33,690 bases of DNA from an uncultured Clostridia bacterium (GCA_947630015.1 CANRFY010000022.1:1-33690), one strand, 5' to 3'; positions 1 through 9,656 are shown, counted from the stretch's first letter. A program made the numbers and translations. The notes: generated by a model from the sequence alone, not told the origin.

Positions 1-379
1 GAATAAAGGATTAAGGGGGATTTTGCCATGCAAGCACTAAATTTTGTGATATTTGTTTCGGTGGTATTGAAATGGGATGATGCAAATACCATAAAGAGGA
101 AATTGGACTTTGGGCATGGCATAAATTGCCACGGCATCGAACGCCGGCGGGATAACAGGAAGGATTATCGGAGCAGTCAAGCGATAAACGATACTTTGAT
201 TTTTCGATTTCTCGGAACGTATCAGTTGGCGGGGCGCATTTCCCGCTTACTTTCCAAGATTTATTCACATTTTTCTTTCCATTCCGCACGATTTGTGGTA
301 ATATGATTGTGGTTCCGGCGCTCAACGCGGCAAAGCGGGGGCGCGGACAACGCATGAAAACAATTATCGGAGGCATAAA
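1..379. other. Left-edge intergenic stretch, no supported gene
   Basis: This stretch precedes the nitroreductase. It is more AT-rich than the genes. An open frame at 28-306 (+) has an AGGGGGA-like ribosome site ahead of it, but its 92 codons resemble no family I know and it ends inside the putative nitroreductase promoter region. I see no RNA gene and no clear hairpin terminator. The nitroreductase promoter and its ribosome binding site (GGAGG at 369-373) lie at the right end. Confidence 0.5.
276..304 (+). promoter_or_regulatory. Candidate sigma-A promoter of the nitroreductase gene
   Basis: TTTCCA at 276-281 and TAATAT at 299-304 are separated by 17 bases, giving a leader of about 70 bases before the ATG at 380. 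Both hexamers are imperfect, so this is a moderate call. Confidence 0.35.
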
Positions 380-898
380 ATGGCATTTTTGGAGCTTGCA
401 AGATCGAGATTTTCGGTCAGAAAATTCGACGGACGTCCTATCGAAAAAGAAAAGTTGGACCTCATCCTCGAGGCGGGAAACGTCGCGCCGACCGGCTGCA
501 ACTATCAGCCGCAGCGAATTTATGTCATCGAGAGCGCGGATAAGCTCGCGATCCTGAACGAGCAGAGCAGATGCATTTTCGGCGCCAAGACCGTCCTGCT
601 GTTCGCGTACAACGCGGACGAGGACTGGAAAAATCCGCTCGAACGCGGCGTCCGTTCCGGCGTTCAGGACGTCAGCATCGTCGCGACTCACATCATGCTC
701 GAGGCGTGGGACCTCGGCATCGGGACGTGCTGGGTGAACTATTTCGCCAATTCAAAACTCGAACGAGCGCTCGGACTCCCCAAAAATGAGAGGGCCGTTC
801 TGCTCATGCCAATTGGATATCCCGCCGCAGATGCGGAGCCGCTCGCGAGAATGCACAGCGTATATAAGAAGATCGACGAGACCGTGCGGTTCATGTGA
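380..898 (+). CDS. Nitroreductase family protein (FMN-dependent)
   Basis: Predicted small flavoprotein oxidoreductase of the nitroreductase superfamily, using FMN and NAD(P)H to reduce nitro compounds, quinones or similar substrates in the cytoplasm. The N-terminal RSRFSVRKFD with GNVAPTGCNYQP (about residues 7-43) is the usual FMN-contacting start of the family. The central VATHIMLEAWDLGIGTCWVNYF and late LLMPIGYPA segments are also typical. At 172 residues it is a short, single-domain member with no ferredoxin extension and no signal peptide. The start at 380 is supported by GGAGG at 369-373, 6 bases upstream. The gene stands alone and is followed by a clear hairpin terminator. The exact substrate cannot be told from sequence. 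Confidence 0.93.
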   Translation: MAFLELARSRFSVRKFDGRPIEKEKLDLILEAGNVAPTGCNYQPQRIYVIESADKLAILNEQSRCIFGAKTVLLFAYNADEDWKNPLERGVRSGVQDVSIVATHIMLEAWDLGIGTCWVNYFANSKLERALGLPKNERAVLLMPIGYPAADAEPLARMHSVYKKIDETVRFM

Positions 899-942
899 AG
901 CGCGGCGCGCGTTACAAATATAAGAATCCGTGTATAAGCGAG

Positions 943-969
943 AAAAACCGCCGGTTTACGGCGGTTTTT
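943..969 (+). terminator. Intrinsic terminator after the nitroreductase gene
   Basis: Perfect 11-bp stem: AAAAACCGCCG at 943-953, 5-base loop, CGGCGGTTTTT at 959-969. The U-tract is on the plus strand, about 45 bases past the stop codon. The A-tract on the other side would also let it work in reverse. Confidence 0.85.
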
Positions 970-1028
970 ATGTTAGACCAAATCATTGTGAGTTCCGGCT
1001 CTGATTGACATTTCGCGCTCGTTCGAGC

Positions 1029-1071
1029 ATATTCTACATCCGCCGAACGTGCGTAGGCAAATGTAGAATAT
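1029..1071. repeat. Spaced 11-bp inverted repeat
   Basis: ATATTCTACAT at 1029-1039 and its exact reverse complement ATGTAGAATAT at 1061-1071, 21 bases apart. It has no U-tract and is AT-rich against a GC-rich background, so it is unlikely to be a terminator. Its function is unknown; only one copy is present in this window. Confidence 0.6.
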
Positions 1072-1256
1072 GACGCAAACGACATATATTCCACCCGCAA
1101 ATCATACCGCGCTTACATTGAAACGGCGAAATGCACGGGAACGACAAAGCTGAACGCCCGCAAAAAAGCATCCCCCCATCCATTCCTCACTTATCGCGTG
1201 AGCGCGGACACGCGGCGGGTTATTGATATCGCGGCGTCGCGATCGAGGTTTAACGC

Positions 1257-1283
1257 AAAAAGGACGGCGTGGCCGTCCTTTTT
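1257..1283 (-). terminator. Intrinsic terminator after the first XRE regulator gene
   Basis: 12-bp stem AAAAAGGACGGC (1257-1268), 3-base loop, GCCGTCCTTTTT (1272-1283). It lies about 110 bases beyond the stop of the minus-strand gene ending at 1392 and has U-runs in both directions. Confidence 0.75.
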
Positions 1284-1391
1284 GTATGGGAAGCAGAGCC
1301 GCGCACCCGTGTGCGCGAAAGATGGCACATCACCGATTCGGCCGCGGCGCGGCGTTGAGCGTGCAGACAACGTGCCGCGTCCGCCGGCGCG

Positions 1392-2846
1392 TTACACCGC
1401 GATGCCGATCGTCACCTCATCCGGCGTCGCGACGATTTTCCGCTCCCCGTCGACGGTCATGACCGCCTCCGCCGCCGTGATTCCGCAGATCGCCGCCGTC
1501 TTTTTGAACTGCTCGATCGCCTTGCCAAAGCCTGTTTCCGGCTCCTCCATGAGAAGATACAGCAGACGCAGATGTTCGCGGTCGTCGGTTTTTACGGCGC
1601 AGAGCCGGCCGCCCGTCGGATTCGTCACGGCGCCGCGCGTGAGGATGTATTCGACGTTACCGCGCTCGGTGATGTCCGCCGCTTTTTTGATCCGCTCCGC
1701 GTATTTTTCATACTCCGGATCGTCCTCGTATCTTTTGAAATTGCGCCAGCGCGGCGCGGCAATGATCGTTCTGTAATTCGACGGGAAAAACGTCCACGAT
1801 TCGATCGGATTTTCACCTTCAAACGGAGAATTTAAGTATTTCATGTATATGGCGAGTCCGTTGCATGAGTAAAGGCAGTCCCTGCCGCCGTATACGGCGG
1901 CGCCCTTATCGGCCGCGCAGTCAAGCGTGTCAAGCTTCGGCGTCCCGAATGAAAGAACCGCCCCGTCTTGAAGATCGATCATGTTTTCGATCAGCGTGAC
2001 CGCCGCATCGAGCGCCACAAATCCCTTTTTACGTTCGTCATAAAAGAGGTAGTTGTTCGACAGCCGCAAAAGCGCCATAAGCTTGCTTCGATGCCACATA
2101 TCCGGTTTTGTGAGATCGGAACTGTGGGAAAGCCTTTTCAAAAAATCAAGCGCAAGCTCGCAGTTCTCGATCGCGTCACGCACGTCGCCGCCGTATCCGA
2201 ATTGTATCAGAAGTTCCAACTGATCGCACGTTTTTTGCCAAAGCTGATACTGATATAGCGCCCGCATTTTCCGCTCGTCGCGTCCTTTGTAGTATGTCAT
2301 CATCAGGTGGAGCCTGCTCAGGTCCGATTCCGAACCGTACTGTCGGATGAAGTCGAGCGCGGTTTTTTCGTCGTCCTCGGCGGAAAGATACCCGAAGATC
2401 AGCGAGTCGTGCCAATACGGCTCGGTGCAGCGCTTAAGCGCGCTTTTCGCGAGATTCCGCAATGCGGCCGAATCCCGCTTTTCGTCGGGGACTTCTCCCA
2501 TCGCGACGACGGTGTAATAAACGGCCGCCCAGTCGTCGGGAAATTCCGTGCGCCACCTGTTCAAAACCTCAAGCTTTGCCTCGACGCCCTTGACCGCCTT
2601 GAAGCGTGTGACGTAATCTCCCCTGCGTGACTCCCGCATCTTTTCCGACACTCCCAAAACGGAATCGACGGTGACGCCGAAAAATCCCGCGATCACCGGC
2701 AGCATTTCGATGTCGGGATATGCCGCGCCCGTTTCGTAGCGGCTGATCGCCTGCACCGAAAGCCCCAAAGCATCCGCCAGCTCCTCCTGCGTCATGTCCC
2801 GCTCGCGGCGGAGCGCTTTCAAATTTGCTCCGAATTTAAGATTCAT
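1392..2846 (-). CDS. XRE-family HTH protein with long helical C-terminal domain
   Basis: Predicted DNA-binding regulator of 484 residues. Residues about 8-62 form an XRE/Cro-CI helix-turn-helix (LRRERDMTQEELADALGLSVQAISRYETG, then an acidic PDIEMLPVIAGFFGVTVDSVLG tail). The remaining ~420 residues are mostly helical and suggest TPR-like or peptide-sensing repeats, an architecture common in Firmicutes regulators, but I see no known catalytic motif. The start at 2846 is supported by GGGGAG about 8 bases upstream. It has its own promoter and a downstream terminator, so it is a single-gene unit. The neighbouring gene encodes a second protein of the same build. Targets and ligand are unknown; autoregulation is possible because the promoter spacer contains a short dyad. 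Confidence 0.85.
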   Translation of the reverse strand: MNLKFGANLKALRRERDMTQEELADALGLSVQAISRYETGAAYPDIEMLPVIAGFFGVTVDSVLGVSEKMRESRRGDYVTRFKAVKGVEAKLEVLNRWRTEFPDDWAAVYYTVVAMGEVPDEKRDSAALRNLAKSALKRCTEPYWHDSLIFGYLSAEDDEKTALDFIRQYGSESDLSRLHLMMTYYKGRDERKMRALYQYQLWQKTCDQLELLIQFGYGGDVRDAIENCELALDFLKRLSHSSDLTKPDMWHRSKLMALLRLSNNYLFYDERKKGFVALDAAVTLIENMIDLQDGAVLSFGTPKLDTLDCAADKGAAVYGGRDCLYSCNGLAIYMKYLNSPFEGENPIESWTFFPSNYRTIIAAPRWRNFKRYEDDPEYEKYAERIKKAADITERGNVEYILTRGAVTNPTGGRLCAVKTDDREHLRLLYLLMEEPETGFGKAIEQFKKTAAICGITAAEAVMTVDGERKIVATPDEVTIGIAV

Positions 2847-2882
2847 AATAATCTCCCCTAATTTATTTCGGCCGATGAGTCT

Positions 2883-2911
2883 ATTATATTAGCGATCGCG
2901 GCGATTGTAAA
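2883..2911 (-). promoter_or_regulatory. Sigma-A promoter of the first XRE regulator gene
   Basis: On the minus strand, TTTACA (2906-2911), a 17-base spacer, and TATAAT (2883-2888), 37 bases from the ATG. The spacer contains the dyad ATCGC-G-GCGAT (2895-2905), a plausible autoregulatory site. Confidence 0.75.
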
Positions 2912-2928
2912 CATCGCGTTCGGAGAGA

Positions 2929-2953
2929 AAAATTCCCGCGATGCGGGAATTTT
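2929..2953 (-). terminator. Hairpin terminator after the second XRE regulator gene
   Basis: Perfect 11-bp stem AAAATTCCCGC (2929-2939), loop GAT, GCGGGAATTTT (2943-2953), about 50 bases past the stop at 3004. It separates the two regulator genes into independent transcripts. Confidence 0.75.
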
Positions 2954-3003
2954 AAAGGCAAGCCGTGTATTTGCTTTTATTTGCGTTTGACTTTGCGCGG
3001 AAA

Positions 3004-4143
3004 TCACGGCAGATCGTTCACGATGTCCAGAAGCTTTTTAAATCGCGGCTCCCGATTCAAAGCCTGAATCCCGTCCGCGGATAATTTATACAGCAGCTTC
3101 TGTTTTATGCTTTCCTTCGGGAGCGGCGCGGTCAGCATCGTTTCCCTTAAAACGGGCGATTTGATCCCCTCTCGGGGCAGGATTATTTCTTCCTCGTGCG
3201 CGTTGTAAAGATCGATATAATACATGACGGACGCTTCCACGGCGTCCATCGCCTTCGATGCGTCGCCGATTGCGAGATACGCCTCCGCCAACAACAGCCG
3301 GCAGTCGCCGGAATCAAAATCGTGGTACGAAAGCGGAATTTCGTCCCTGAATACTGCTTTCATGATCTCGAAAAACGTCTCGTATACTGCGATTGCGTCC
3401 GTATATTTTCCGTCGCCGGCGTATGCTTTCCCGAGCCGCGCCATATCGTTTTCCAGCGCCTGGAGCATATAATCGATGTCCGAACACAGGCGCGCTTCGG
3501 CGCTTTTATAGTCGTTCATGTATTCGCTGACGACCGCCAAATGCGAAAATAGCGTCAGATCGGTTCGGGGCGGGAAGCCTCCCGCCTCGATCGCGGCCGC
3601 ATCGAATCTCCCCTGACTGCAATAAAGATATACCAGTATCTGACGCGCGGATAATACGTCGCCTATGTTTTTTGAGTTCGCAATGACGAAATTCGCCTGC
3701 CTTATCGTCTCGGCGGCGATCTCGTTTTTGCGTTCACCGGCATAGATCCGGCCGTTCTCCGGCAAAGTAAGCGAGACTCCGAGACGCATGGCATTGACCG
3801 CGAGCGTCATGTTCCCCGAGTATTTGCGGAGTCCGCCGCGCAGTATATCATACGCTTCTAAATACGTCTCAGGCTCGCCGTATTTTTTGACGTCGGCGGC
3901 ACAGCTTACGATCCTTTGCACATCCTCGTTCCCCGTCATGTCCGCGATGCCGAACAGCGCGTCCGTGCTGACTCCGAATATCGACGCAAGCGGAACGACC
4001 TGTGAAATGTCGGGCAGTCCCGCATCGTTTTCCCATTTTGAGACTGCCTGATACGTGACGCCGAGCCGCTCCGCAAGCTCCTCCTGCGTAAATCCGCTGC
4101 TTTTCCGCAGATTTTTTATGATCTGCCCCATCGATAACGACAT
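3004..4143 (-). CDS. XRE-family HTH protein with TPR-like C-terminal region
   Basis: Predicted 379-residue transcriptional regulator. Residues about 6-60 are an XRE helix-turn-helix (IIKNLRKSSGFTQEELAERLGVTYQAVSKWEND, then LPDISQVVPLASIFGVSTDALFG). The rest is helical with repeated alanine/tyrosine pairs of the TPR type (for example AEARLCSDIDYMLQALEND, YTDAIAVYETFFEIM, LLLAEAYLAIGDASKAMDAVEA), suggesting ligand- or peptide-responsive repeats. I chose the ATG at 4143 because GGAGG lies 5 bases upstream; the open frame continues 15 codons further but that would bury this ribosome site inside the gene. It resembles the adjacent regulator in architecture but not closely in sequence. Targets are unknown. 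Confidence 0.87.
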   Translation of the reverse strand: MSLSMGQIIKNLRKSSGFTQEELAERLGVTYQAVSKWENDAGLPDISQVVPLASIFGVSTDALFGIADMTGNEDVQRIVSCAADVKKYGEPETYLEAYDILRGGLRKYSGNMTLAVNAMRLGVSLTLPENGRIYAGERKNEIAAETIRQANFVIANSKNIGDVLSARQILVYLYCSQGRFDAAAIEAGGFPPRTDLTLFSHLAVVSEYMNDYKSAEARLCSDIDYMLQALENDMARLGKAYAGDGKYTDAIAVYETFFEIMKAVFRDEIPLSYHDFDSGDCRLLLAEAYLAIGDASKAMDAVEASVMYYIDLYNAHEEEIILPREGIKSPVLRETMLTAPLPKESIKQKLLYKLSADGIQALNREPRFKKLLDIVNDLP

Positions 4144-4178
4144 CCTAACCTCCAAGTGTTGTATCGGTCCGTGGTTAT

Positions 4179-4184
4179 ATTTTA
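4179..4184 (-). promoter_or_regulatory. Candidate extended -10 promoter of the second XRE regulator gene
   Basis: On the minus strand, TGC immediately precedes TAAAAT, an extended -10 pattern, about 36 bases from the ATG at 4143. No good -35 hexamer is seen. Confidence 0.4.
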
Positions 4185-4189
4185 GCATA

Positions 4190-4621
4190 AATTCCGCAGA
4201 ATAAAAAGCGACTTAAAAATGAGACGGGTCAACGATGAGTTGAGGGGGTTGATAGGGCGATTATTTCGCAGTTGTTGTGAAAATTTTTGTTGAAGAAAAA
4301 CTGCGCCCAACAAAGTGAACGCATTGCTTTTTCTTGGCATTAGAGTTGCTTGCAAGTTGATGGTACTTAGATATCTAAATCAACCGACCCGCGATGAGCT
4401 GTTCGCACCCAGCGAACGCGCGTTGTTCTTTTGGCGAGGGGGTTCGGGGGAGGACCTTTTCTTTTAAGAAAGGGTCCTCGTCCCAAATCCGTCCTTCGCA
4501 GAAAAGAACCTTTAGATAGAATCTAAAACCTTTCCAAGGGTTTAGCCATAGCATAGCCCTACAATCCTTACTTCCCCCTATACCAATCTATCTGCCGCAC
4601 ATCTCGCATCGCGGTCGCTCC
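4190..4621. other. Intergenic stretch with a fragment of a dispersed repeat
   Basis: About 430 bases with no gene. The left half is AT-rich and unassigned. The part from about 4375 to 4490 matches the end of the long repeats at 14.5 and 32.0 kb. The right part contains short A/T-rich dyads such as ACCTTTAGAT / ATCTAAAACC. Confidence 0.6.
4375..4490 (+). repeat. Dispersed intergenic repeat, partial copy C
   Basis: Matches the last ~120 bases of copy B (about 31960-32065) in the same orientation and of copy A (about 14510-14620) in reverse. Shared blocks include GAGCTGTTCGCAC, GCGCGTTGTTCTTTTGG and a GGGGGAGGACC hairpin (4450-4479). Here the hairpin has one G-U pair and the flanks diverge, consistent with an older truncated copy. 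Confidence 0.8.
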
Positions 4622-5281
4622 TTACCTCCTCTTCAAAAATCCCCTTCTTTGATTGTCGCGGTCTATTTTCTCCTTCCACTCCTTCCCGACGCCAGCGTTG
4701 GCGCGGACATTGCACACCGTATCCGACACGGCGGCAAAGACCGCCGTCGTCCCCATCGCGTCCGCGTTGTAATTCACCGCTCTGTCGCGGGAGATCCCGA
4801 TATGCTTCGCCGTCTCGACGGAATCGATATTTGCACCGATGAACAAAAACTCCCATCCGTACTTCTCCTTCTGCCTCTCCACCATGCGCTTTACCTCGTC
4901 GCTCGAATAATGCACGCTCGCGTTTTCGAGTCCGTCCGTCATTATCACAAACATCGTATGCTCCGGCACATCCTCCGCGCGCGCGTATTTGTGTACGTTG
5001 CCGATATGATGGATCGCGCCGCCGATCGCGTCGATAAGCGCCGTGCAGCCGCGCACCGTATAATCGTCCTCCGTCATCCTGCCGATATCGGTCAGTCTGA
5101 CTCTGTCGTGGATCACCTCCGATACGTTGTCGAACAGCACCGTCGAAACGATGCATTCTCCGTCGCTCTTCCGCTGCTTTTCGATCAGCGAATTGAATCC
5201 GCCGATAACGTCGCCCTCAAGGCCGCTCATCGATCCGCTCCTGTCGAGTATAAATACGATCTCCGTTGTGTTGTTTTTCAT
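4622..5281 (-). CDS. vWA-domain protein, TerY-like
   Basis: A 219-residue protein that is almost entirely one von Willebrand factor A domain. The metal-ion-dependent adhesion site is complete: D13-x-S15-x-S17 (DRSGSMSG), T80 (GCTALID) and D116 (MTDGLENAS). There is no signal peptide or membrane segment, so it is probably cytoplasmic and resembles TerY-type vWA proteins of stress and tellurium-resistance clusters, which are thought to act as metal-dependent scaffolds. GGAGG just upstream fixes the start at 5281. It lies 133 bases behind the macrodomain-HTH gene on the same strand, separated by a hairpin, and has its own extended -10 promoter. The partner is not known; the neighbouring macrodomain protein is the obvious candidate. 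Confidence 0.88.
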   Translation of the reverse strand: MKNNTTEIVFILDRSGSMSGLEGDVIGGFNSLIEKQRKSDGECIVSTVLFDNVSEVIHDRVRLTDIGRMTEDDYTVRGCTALIDAIGGAIHHIGNVHKYARAEDVPEHTMFVIMTDGLENASVHYSSDEVKRMVERQKEKYGWEFLFIGANIDSVETAKHIGISRDRAVNYNADAMGTTAVFAAVSDTVCNVRANAGVGKEWKEKIDRDNQRRGFLKRR

Positions 5282-5327
5282 TTCTCCGCCTCCGTGTGAT
5301 TTTTTATTCAGGATCGCTCTTTCATCC

Positions 5328-5342
5328 TGTGATCACATTATA
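5328..5342 (-). promoter_or_regulatory. Extended -10 promoter with overlapping palindrome for the vWA gene
   Basis: On the minus strand, TGC-TATAAT (hexamer at 5337-5342) is an extended -10 without a good -35. The perfect 10-bp palindrome TGTGATCACA (5328-5337) sits over the expected transcription start, a natural place for a repressor. No regulator is identified. Confidence 0.5.
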
Positions 5343-5348
5343 GCAGAC

Positions 5349-5390
5349 AAAAACACGCGGTGTGTCGCCTCGCAGGCGACAAATCGCGCG
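5349..5390 (-). terminator. Hairpin terminator after the macrodomain gene
   Basis: Inner stem TGTCGCCT / AGGCGACA (5363-5370 and 5374-5381) with a CGC loop, extended by CGCG pairs on both sides. On the minus strand it is followed by a GTGTTTTTG U-rich stretch. It lies between the macrodomain stop (5415) and the vWA promoter. Confidence 0.6.
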
Positions 5391-5414
5391 TTTCCATATT
5401 TGATTTTCATAAGC

Positions 5415-6431
5415 TTATACGCCGATCAGCGGCTGATCGAACGCGAACAGAGCCTCGTTTATCTCGAACATATCGTATCTGCCGTTCATTATGAAATATT
5501 CGACGATGATATCGGCCTTGCTGCTGTGCGACAGCGCGTATCCCGCCTTTTCGAGCATATCGCGCGCCTCCGCGAGCGGAAGCTCGAGCGCGATCGCGAA
5601 CGCGAGCGCCGTCCCCTTGCTCGGCTTATACGATCGATCCGACCGTATCTTTGAAAACAGCTTGCGGTCGATATTGGCCTTTTTGTAGCATTGCGAATCC
5701 GTCATGCCGCGCTCGTCGATCTTGCGCAGCAGCATCTCGGAAAAGCTCTCGTCAAGATCGGCGACGAGCGCCGCCAGGCTCGCCTTGTCGTCGGGAACAC
5801 GTTTTGCCGGATTCGGCGCGACAACCGCTGCCGCAAAAAACGACGACTCCGTCGTCAGCGTCATCTGATAATCGCGCCTGCGCCTGTCCGTGTGCGCATC
5901 CGCGTATATATCGTCGATGTACGCTTTGATGTCGGGATAAATGCCCGCCGTTATCTCATACGATCTGCGATCGAAGATCACAACATACACCGTCATCGAG
6001 TCGCCGTGCGACTCGAGATATTCCTTCGTCGTATCGACGGCGACCTTGAGCGCCTGATCGCGCGGATATCCGTAGACGCCCGCAGAAATGAGCGGGAACG
6101 CAACCGTTCCGCATCCGTGTTCGGCTGCCAGCGACAGCGAATTTTTATAGCACGACTGCAAAAGCTCGCGCTCGCCCGCCCCGCCGCCGCGCCATTTCGG
6201 CCCGACGGTGTGGATGACGTATCTGCACGGCAGATTATATGCGCCCGTGATCTTCGCCTCTCCCGTCCGGCAGCCGCCGAGCCGCAGACATTCGAGATAC
6301 AAGCCGCGTCCCGCGGCTTTGTGGATCGCGCCGTCGACGCCTCCGCCGCCGAGCAGCGTTCCGTTCGCCGCGTTCACGATCGCGTCGCACTTCATGCGCG
6401 TTATGTCGTCTCGCACTAAAAGAACAGGCAT
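5415..6431 (-). CDS. MacroD-like macrodomain protein with C-terminal HTH-like region
   Basis: Two-part protein of 338 residues. Residues about 1-175 form a macrodomain that binds ADP-ribose: DDIT near residue 8-11, NAAN (19-22), GGGGVDGAIH (about 28-37) and PLISAGVYGYP (about 118-128). The GGGGVD and GVYGYP signatures are those of MacroD-type hydrolases, which remove mono-ADP-ribose from proteins or hydrolyse O-acetyl-ADP-ribose; activity here is inferred. Residues about 225-338 hold a compact helical region (MLLRKIDERGMTDSQCYKKANIDRKLFSKIRSD) resembling an XRE-like HTH. The start at 6431 has a weak AGAGGA site. The gene lies 21 bases after dnaJ on the same strand with no terminator between, so heat-shock co-transcription is plausible. 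The vWA gene follows. Confidence 0.88.
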   Translation of the reverse strand: MPVLLVRDDITRMKCDAIVNAANGTLLGGGGVDGAIHKAAGRGLYLECLRLGGCRTGEAKITGAYNLPCRYVIHTVGPKWRGGGAGERELLQSCYKNSLSLAAEHGCGTVAFPLISAGVYGYPRDQALKVAVDTTKEYLESHGDSMTVYVVIFDRRSYEITAGIYPDIKAYIDDIYADAHTDRRRRDYQMTLTTESSFFAAAVVAPNPAKRVPDDKASLAALVADLDESFSEMLLRKIDERGMTDSQCYKKANIDRKLFSKIRSDRSYKPSKGTALAFAIALELPLAEARDMLEKAGYALSHSSKADIIVEYFIMNGRYDMFEINEALFAFDQPLIGV

Positions 6432-6452
6432 TGAAATCCTCTCGATCCGGTA

Positions 6453-7613
6453 TTATTTGTCCTTATCCCTGTCGAACAGGCGCTTGAACTTCTTCCCCTT
6501 CGCGTAATTGTTCTCGCCGCACGACGCCGCGAAATCCGAAAGCAGCTTTTTCTGCTGTGCGTTCAAATTCTTCGGCACCTCGATCGTCACGGTGAAATGA
6601 AGATCGCCGCGGCGCGACGGGCTGTTCACGTTCTGGACGCCGCGTCCGCGCAGCGTAAACGCCGTTCCCGTCTCCGTTCCCTCCGGAATATCGTAATCGA
6701 TCGCGCCCTCGAGCGTCGGGACCTTGATCTTCGCGCCGAGCGTCGCTTCCGCGAACGTGACCGGCACGTCGCAGTATATATCGAACCCGTCGCGCTCGAA
6801 CGTGGGGTGATCCTTCACGCCGACGGTGATGATGAGATCGCCGGCGGGGCCGCCGTTGCGTCCCTCGTCGCCCTCTCCGCGAAGCGCTATGCGCTGACCG
6901 TTGTCGATGCCGGCCGGTATCGACACCTCAAGCTTGCGCGTGATCCTGATATATCCCGTGCCTCGGCAGTTCCGGCACGGCGATTTTATGATCGTTCCCG
7001 TGCCGCGGCAGCGGTCGCAGGCGTGCGACGTCTGCATCATTCCGATCGGCGTGCGCTGAGTCTGCGTGACCTGACCCGAGCCGTGGCAGACGGGACACGT
7101 CTCGGGGACCGATCCCTTTTCGGCGCCCGTGCCGCCGCAGTCGGGGCATTTCACGATGCGCCCGTAGCTTATATCGCGCTTGCAGCCGAACGCGGCTTCC
7201 TCAAAGCTGATCAGCACCGACTGCGTCGCGTCGCCGCCGCGAACGGGCGCGTTGCGTCTCCGTTCGCCGCCGCCGCCGAAGCCGAACCCGCCGAAGCCTC
7301 CGCCGAATCCGCTGCCGAAAATGCTCGAGAGTATATCGGAGAAATCGAAATCGGACGCGTTGAAGCCGACGCCGCCCTTCGACGGATCGAATGCGTCGTG
7401 GCCGTACTGATCGTACTGCGCGCGCTTCTGCGGATCGGACAGCACGCCGTATGCCTCGTTGACTTCCTTGAATTTCGCCTCGGCATCCTTATCGCCCGGG
7501 TTCATATCCGGATGATATTTTTTCGCCATCGAGCGGTATGCGCGCTTAAGCTCGTCGTCAGTCGCCGTCTTGGATACGCCCAAGACCTCATAGTAATCGC
7601 GTTTGTCTGCCAT
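6453..7613 (-). CDS. dnaJ: Chaperone protein DnaJ (Hsp40)
   Basis: Co-chaperone that delivers unfolded proteins to DnaK and stimulates its ATPase. The 386-residue protein has all parts of a type I DnaJ: J-domain (about 6-70) with the HPD motif at 34-36, a Gly/Phe-rich linker (about 80-118), a zinc-binding region with four CxxCxGxG-type repeats ([32 protein letters not shown]) and the C-terminal substrate-binding domains. It is the fourth gene of the hrcA-grpE-dnaK-dnaJ operon. The 135-base gap from dnaK contains a strong hairpin that may lower or stabilise its message. The start at 7613 has AAGGAACG upstream. Confidence 0.98.
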   Translation of the reverse strand: MADKRDYYEVLGVSKTATDDELKRAYRSMAKKYHPDMNPGDKDAEAKFKEVNEAYGVLSDPQKRAQYDQYGHDAFDPSKGGVGFNASDFDFSDILSSIFGSGFGGGFGGFGFGGGGERRRNAPVRGGDATQSVLISFEEAAFGCKRDISYGRIVKCPDCGGTGAEKGSVPETCPVCHGSGQVTQTQRTPIGMMQTSHACDRCRGTGTIIKSPCRNCRGTGYIRITRKLEVSIPAGIDNGQRIALRGEGDEGRNGGPAGDLIITVGVKDHPTFERDGFDIYCDVPVTFAEATLGAKIKVPTLEGAIDYDIPEGTETGTAFTLRGRGVQNVNSPSRRGDLHFTVTIEVPKNLNAQQKKLLSDFAASCGENNYAKGKKFKRLFDRDKDK

Positions 7614-7643
7614 AAGTACGTTCCTTTAGTGAAGGTTTTATGC

Positions 7644-7680
7644 CGAGGGGGAAACTTCGCCTTGGAAAGTTTCCCCCTCG
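7644..7680 (-). promoter_or_regulatory. 14-bp stem-loop in the dnaK-dnaJ gap
   Basis: Perfect stem of 14 bp (7644-7657 with 7667-7680) and a 9-base loop. On the minus strand no U-run follows, so it is more likely a processing, stabilising or partial attenuation element than a full terminator. The AAACTT/AAGTTT arm resembles the palindromic elements at 9.7 and 13.75 kb. Confidence 0.6.
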
Positions 7681-7748
7681 CATCGCCTTTTAGAATTATT
7701 ATCTTTAATTGTAAGGACTCTGTTTGTTCGGGGCCGATCCTTATTTGA

Positions 7749-9638
<1,890 letters not shown>

Positions 9639-9656
9639 TTATTATATTATTTTTTC

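Larger units (their letters stand above)
899..1391. other. Intergenic stretch between convergent genes
   Basis: About 490 bases between the 3' ends of the nitroreductase gene (+) and an XRE regulator gene (-). It holds one hairpin terminator for each neighbour (943-969 and 1257-1283) and a spaced 11-bp inverted repeat (1029-1071). A 62-codon frame on the minus strand (912-1100) runs through the first hairpin and the inverted repeat and is not supported as a gene. Confidence 0.6.

Noticed and set aside
28..306. A 92-codon open frame at the left edge with an SD-like AGGGGGA
   Set aside because: No family resemblance, unusual composition, and its end overlaps the putative nitroreductase promoter. 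It could be a small gene, but the sequence alone does not support it.
4450..4479. The GAGGACC hairpin as the vWA gene terminator
   Set aside because: It is about 140 bases past the stop, has no U-tract, and is part of a dispersed repeat found after unrelated sequence, so I list it as a repeat instead.
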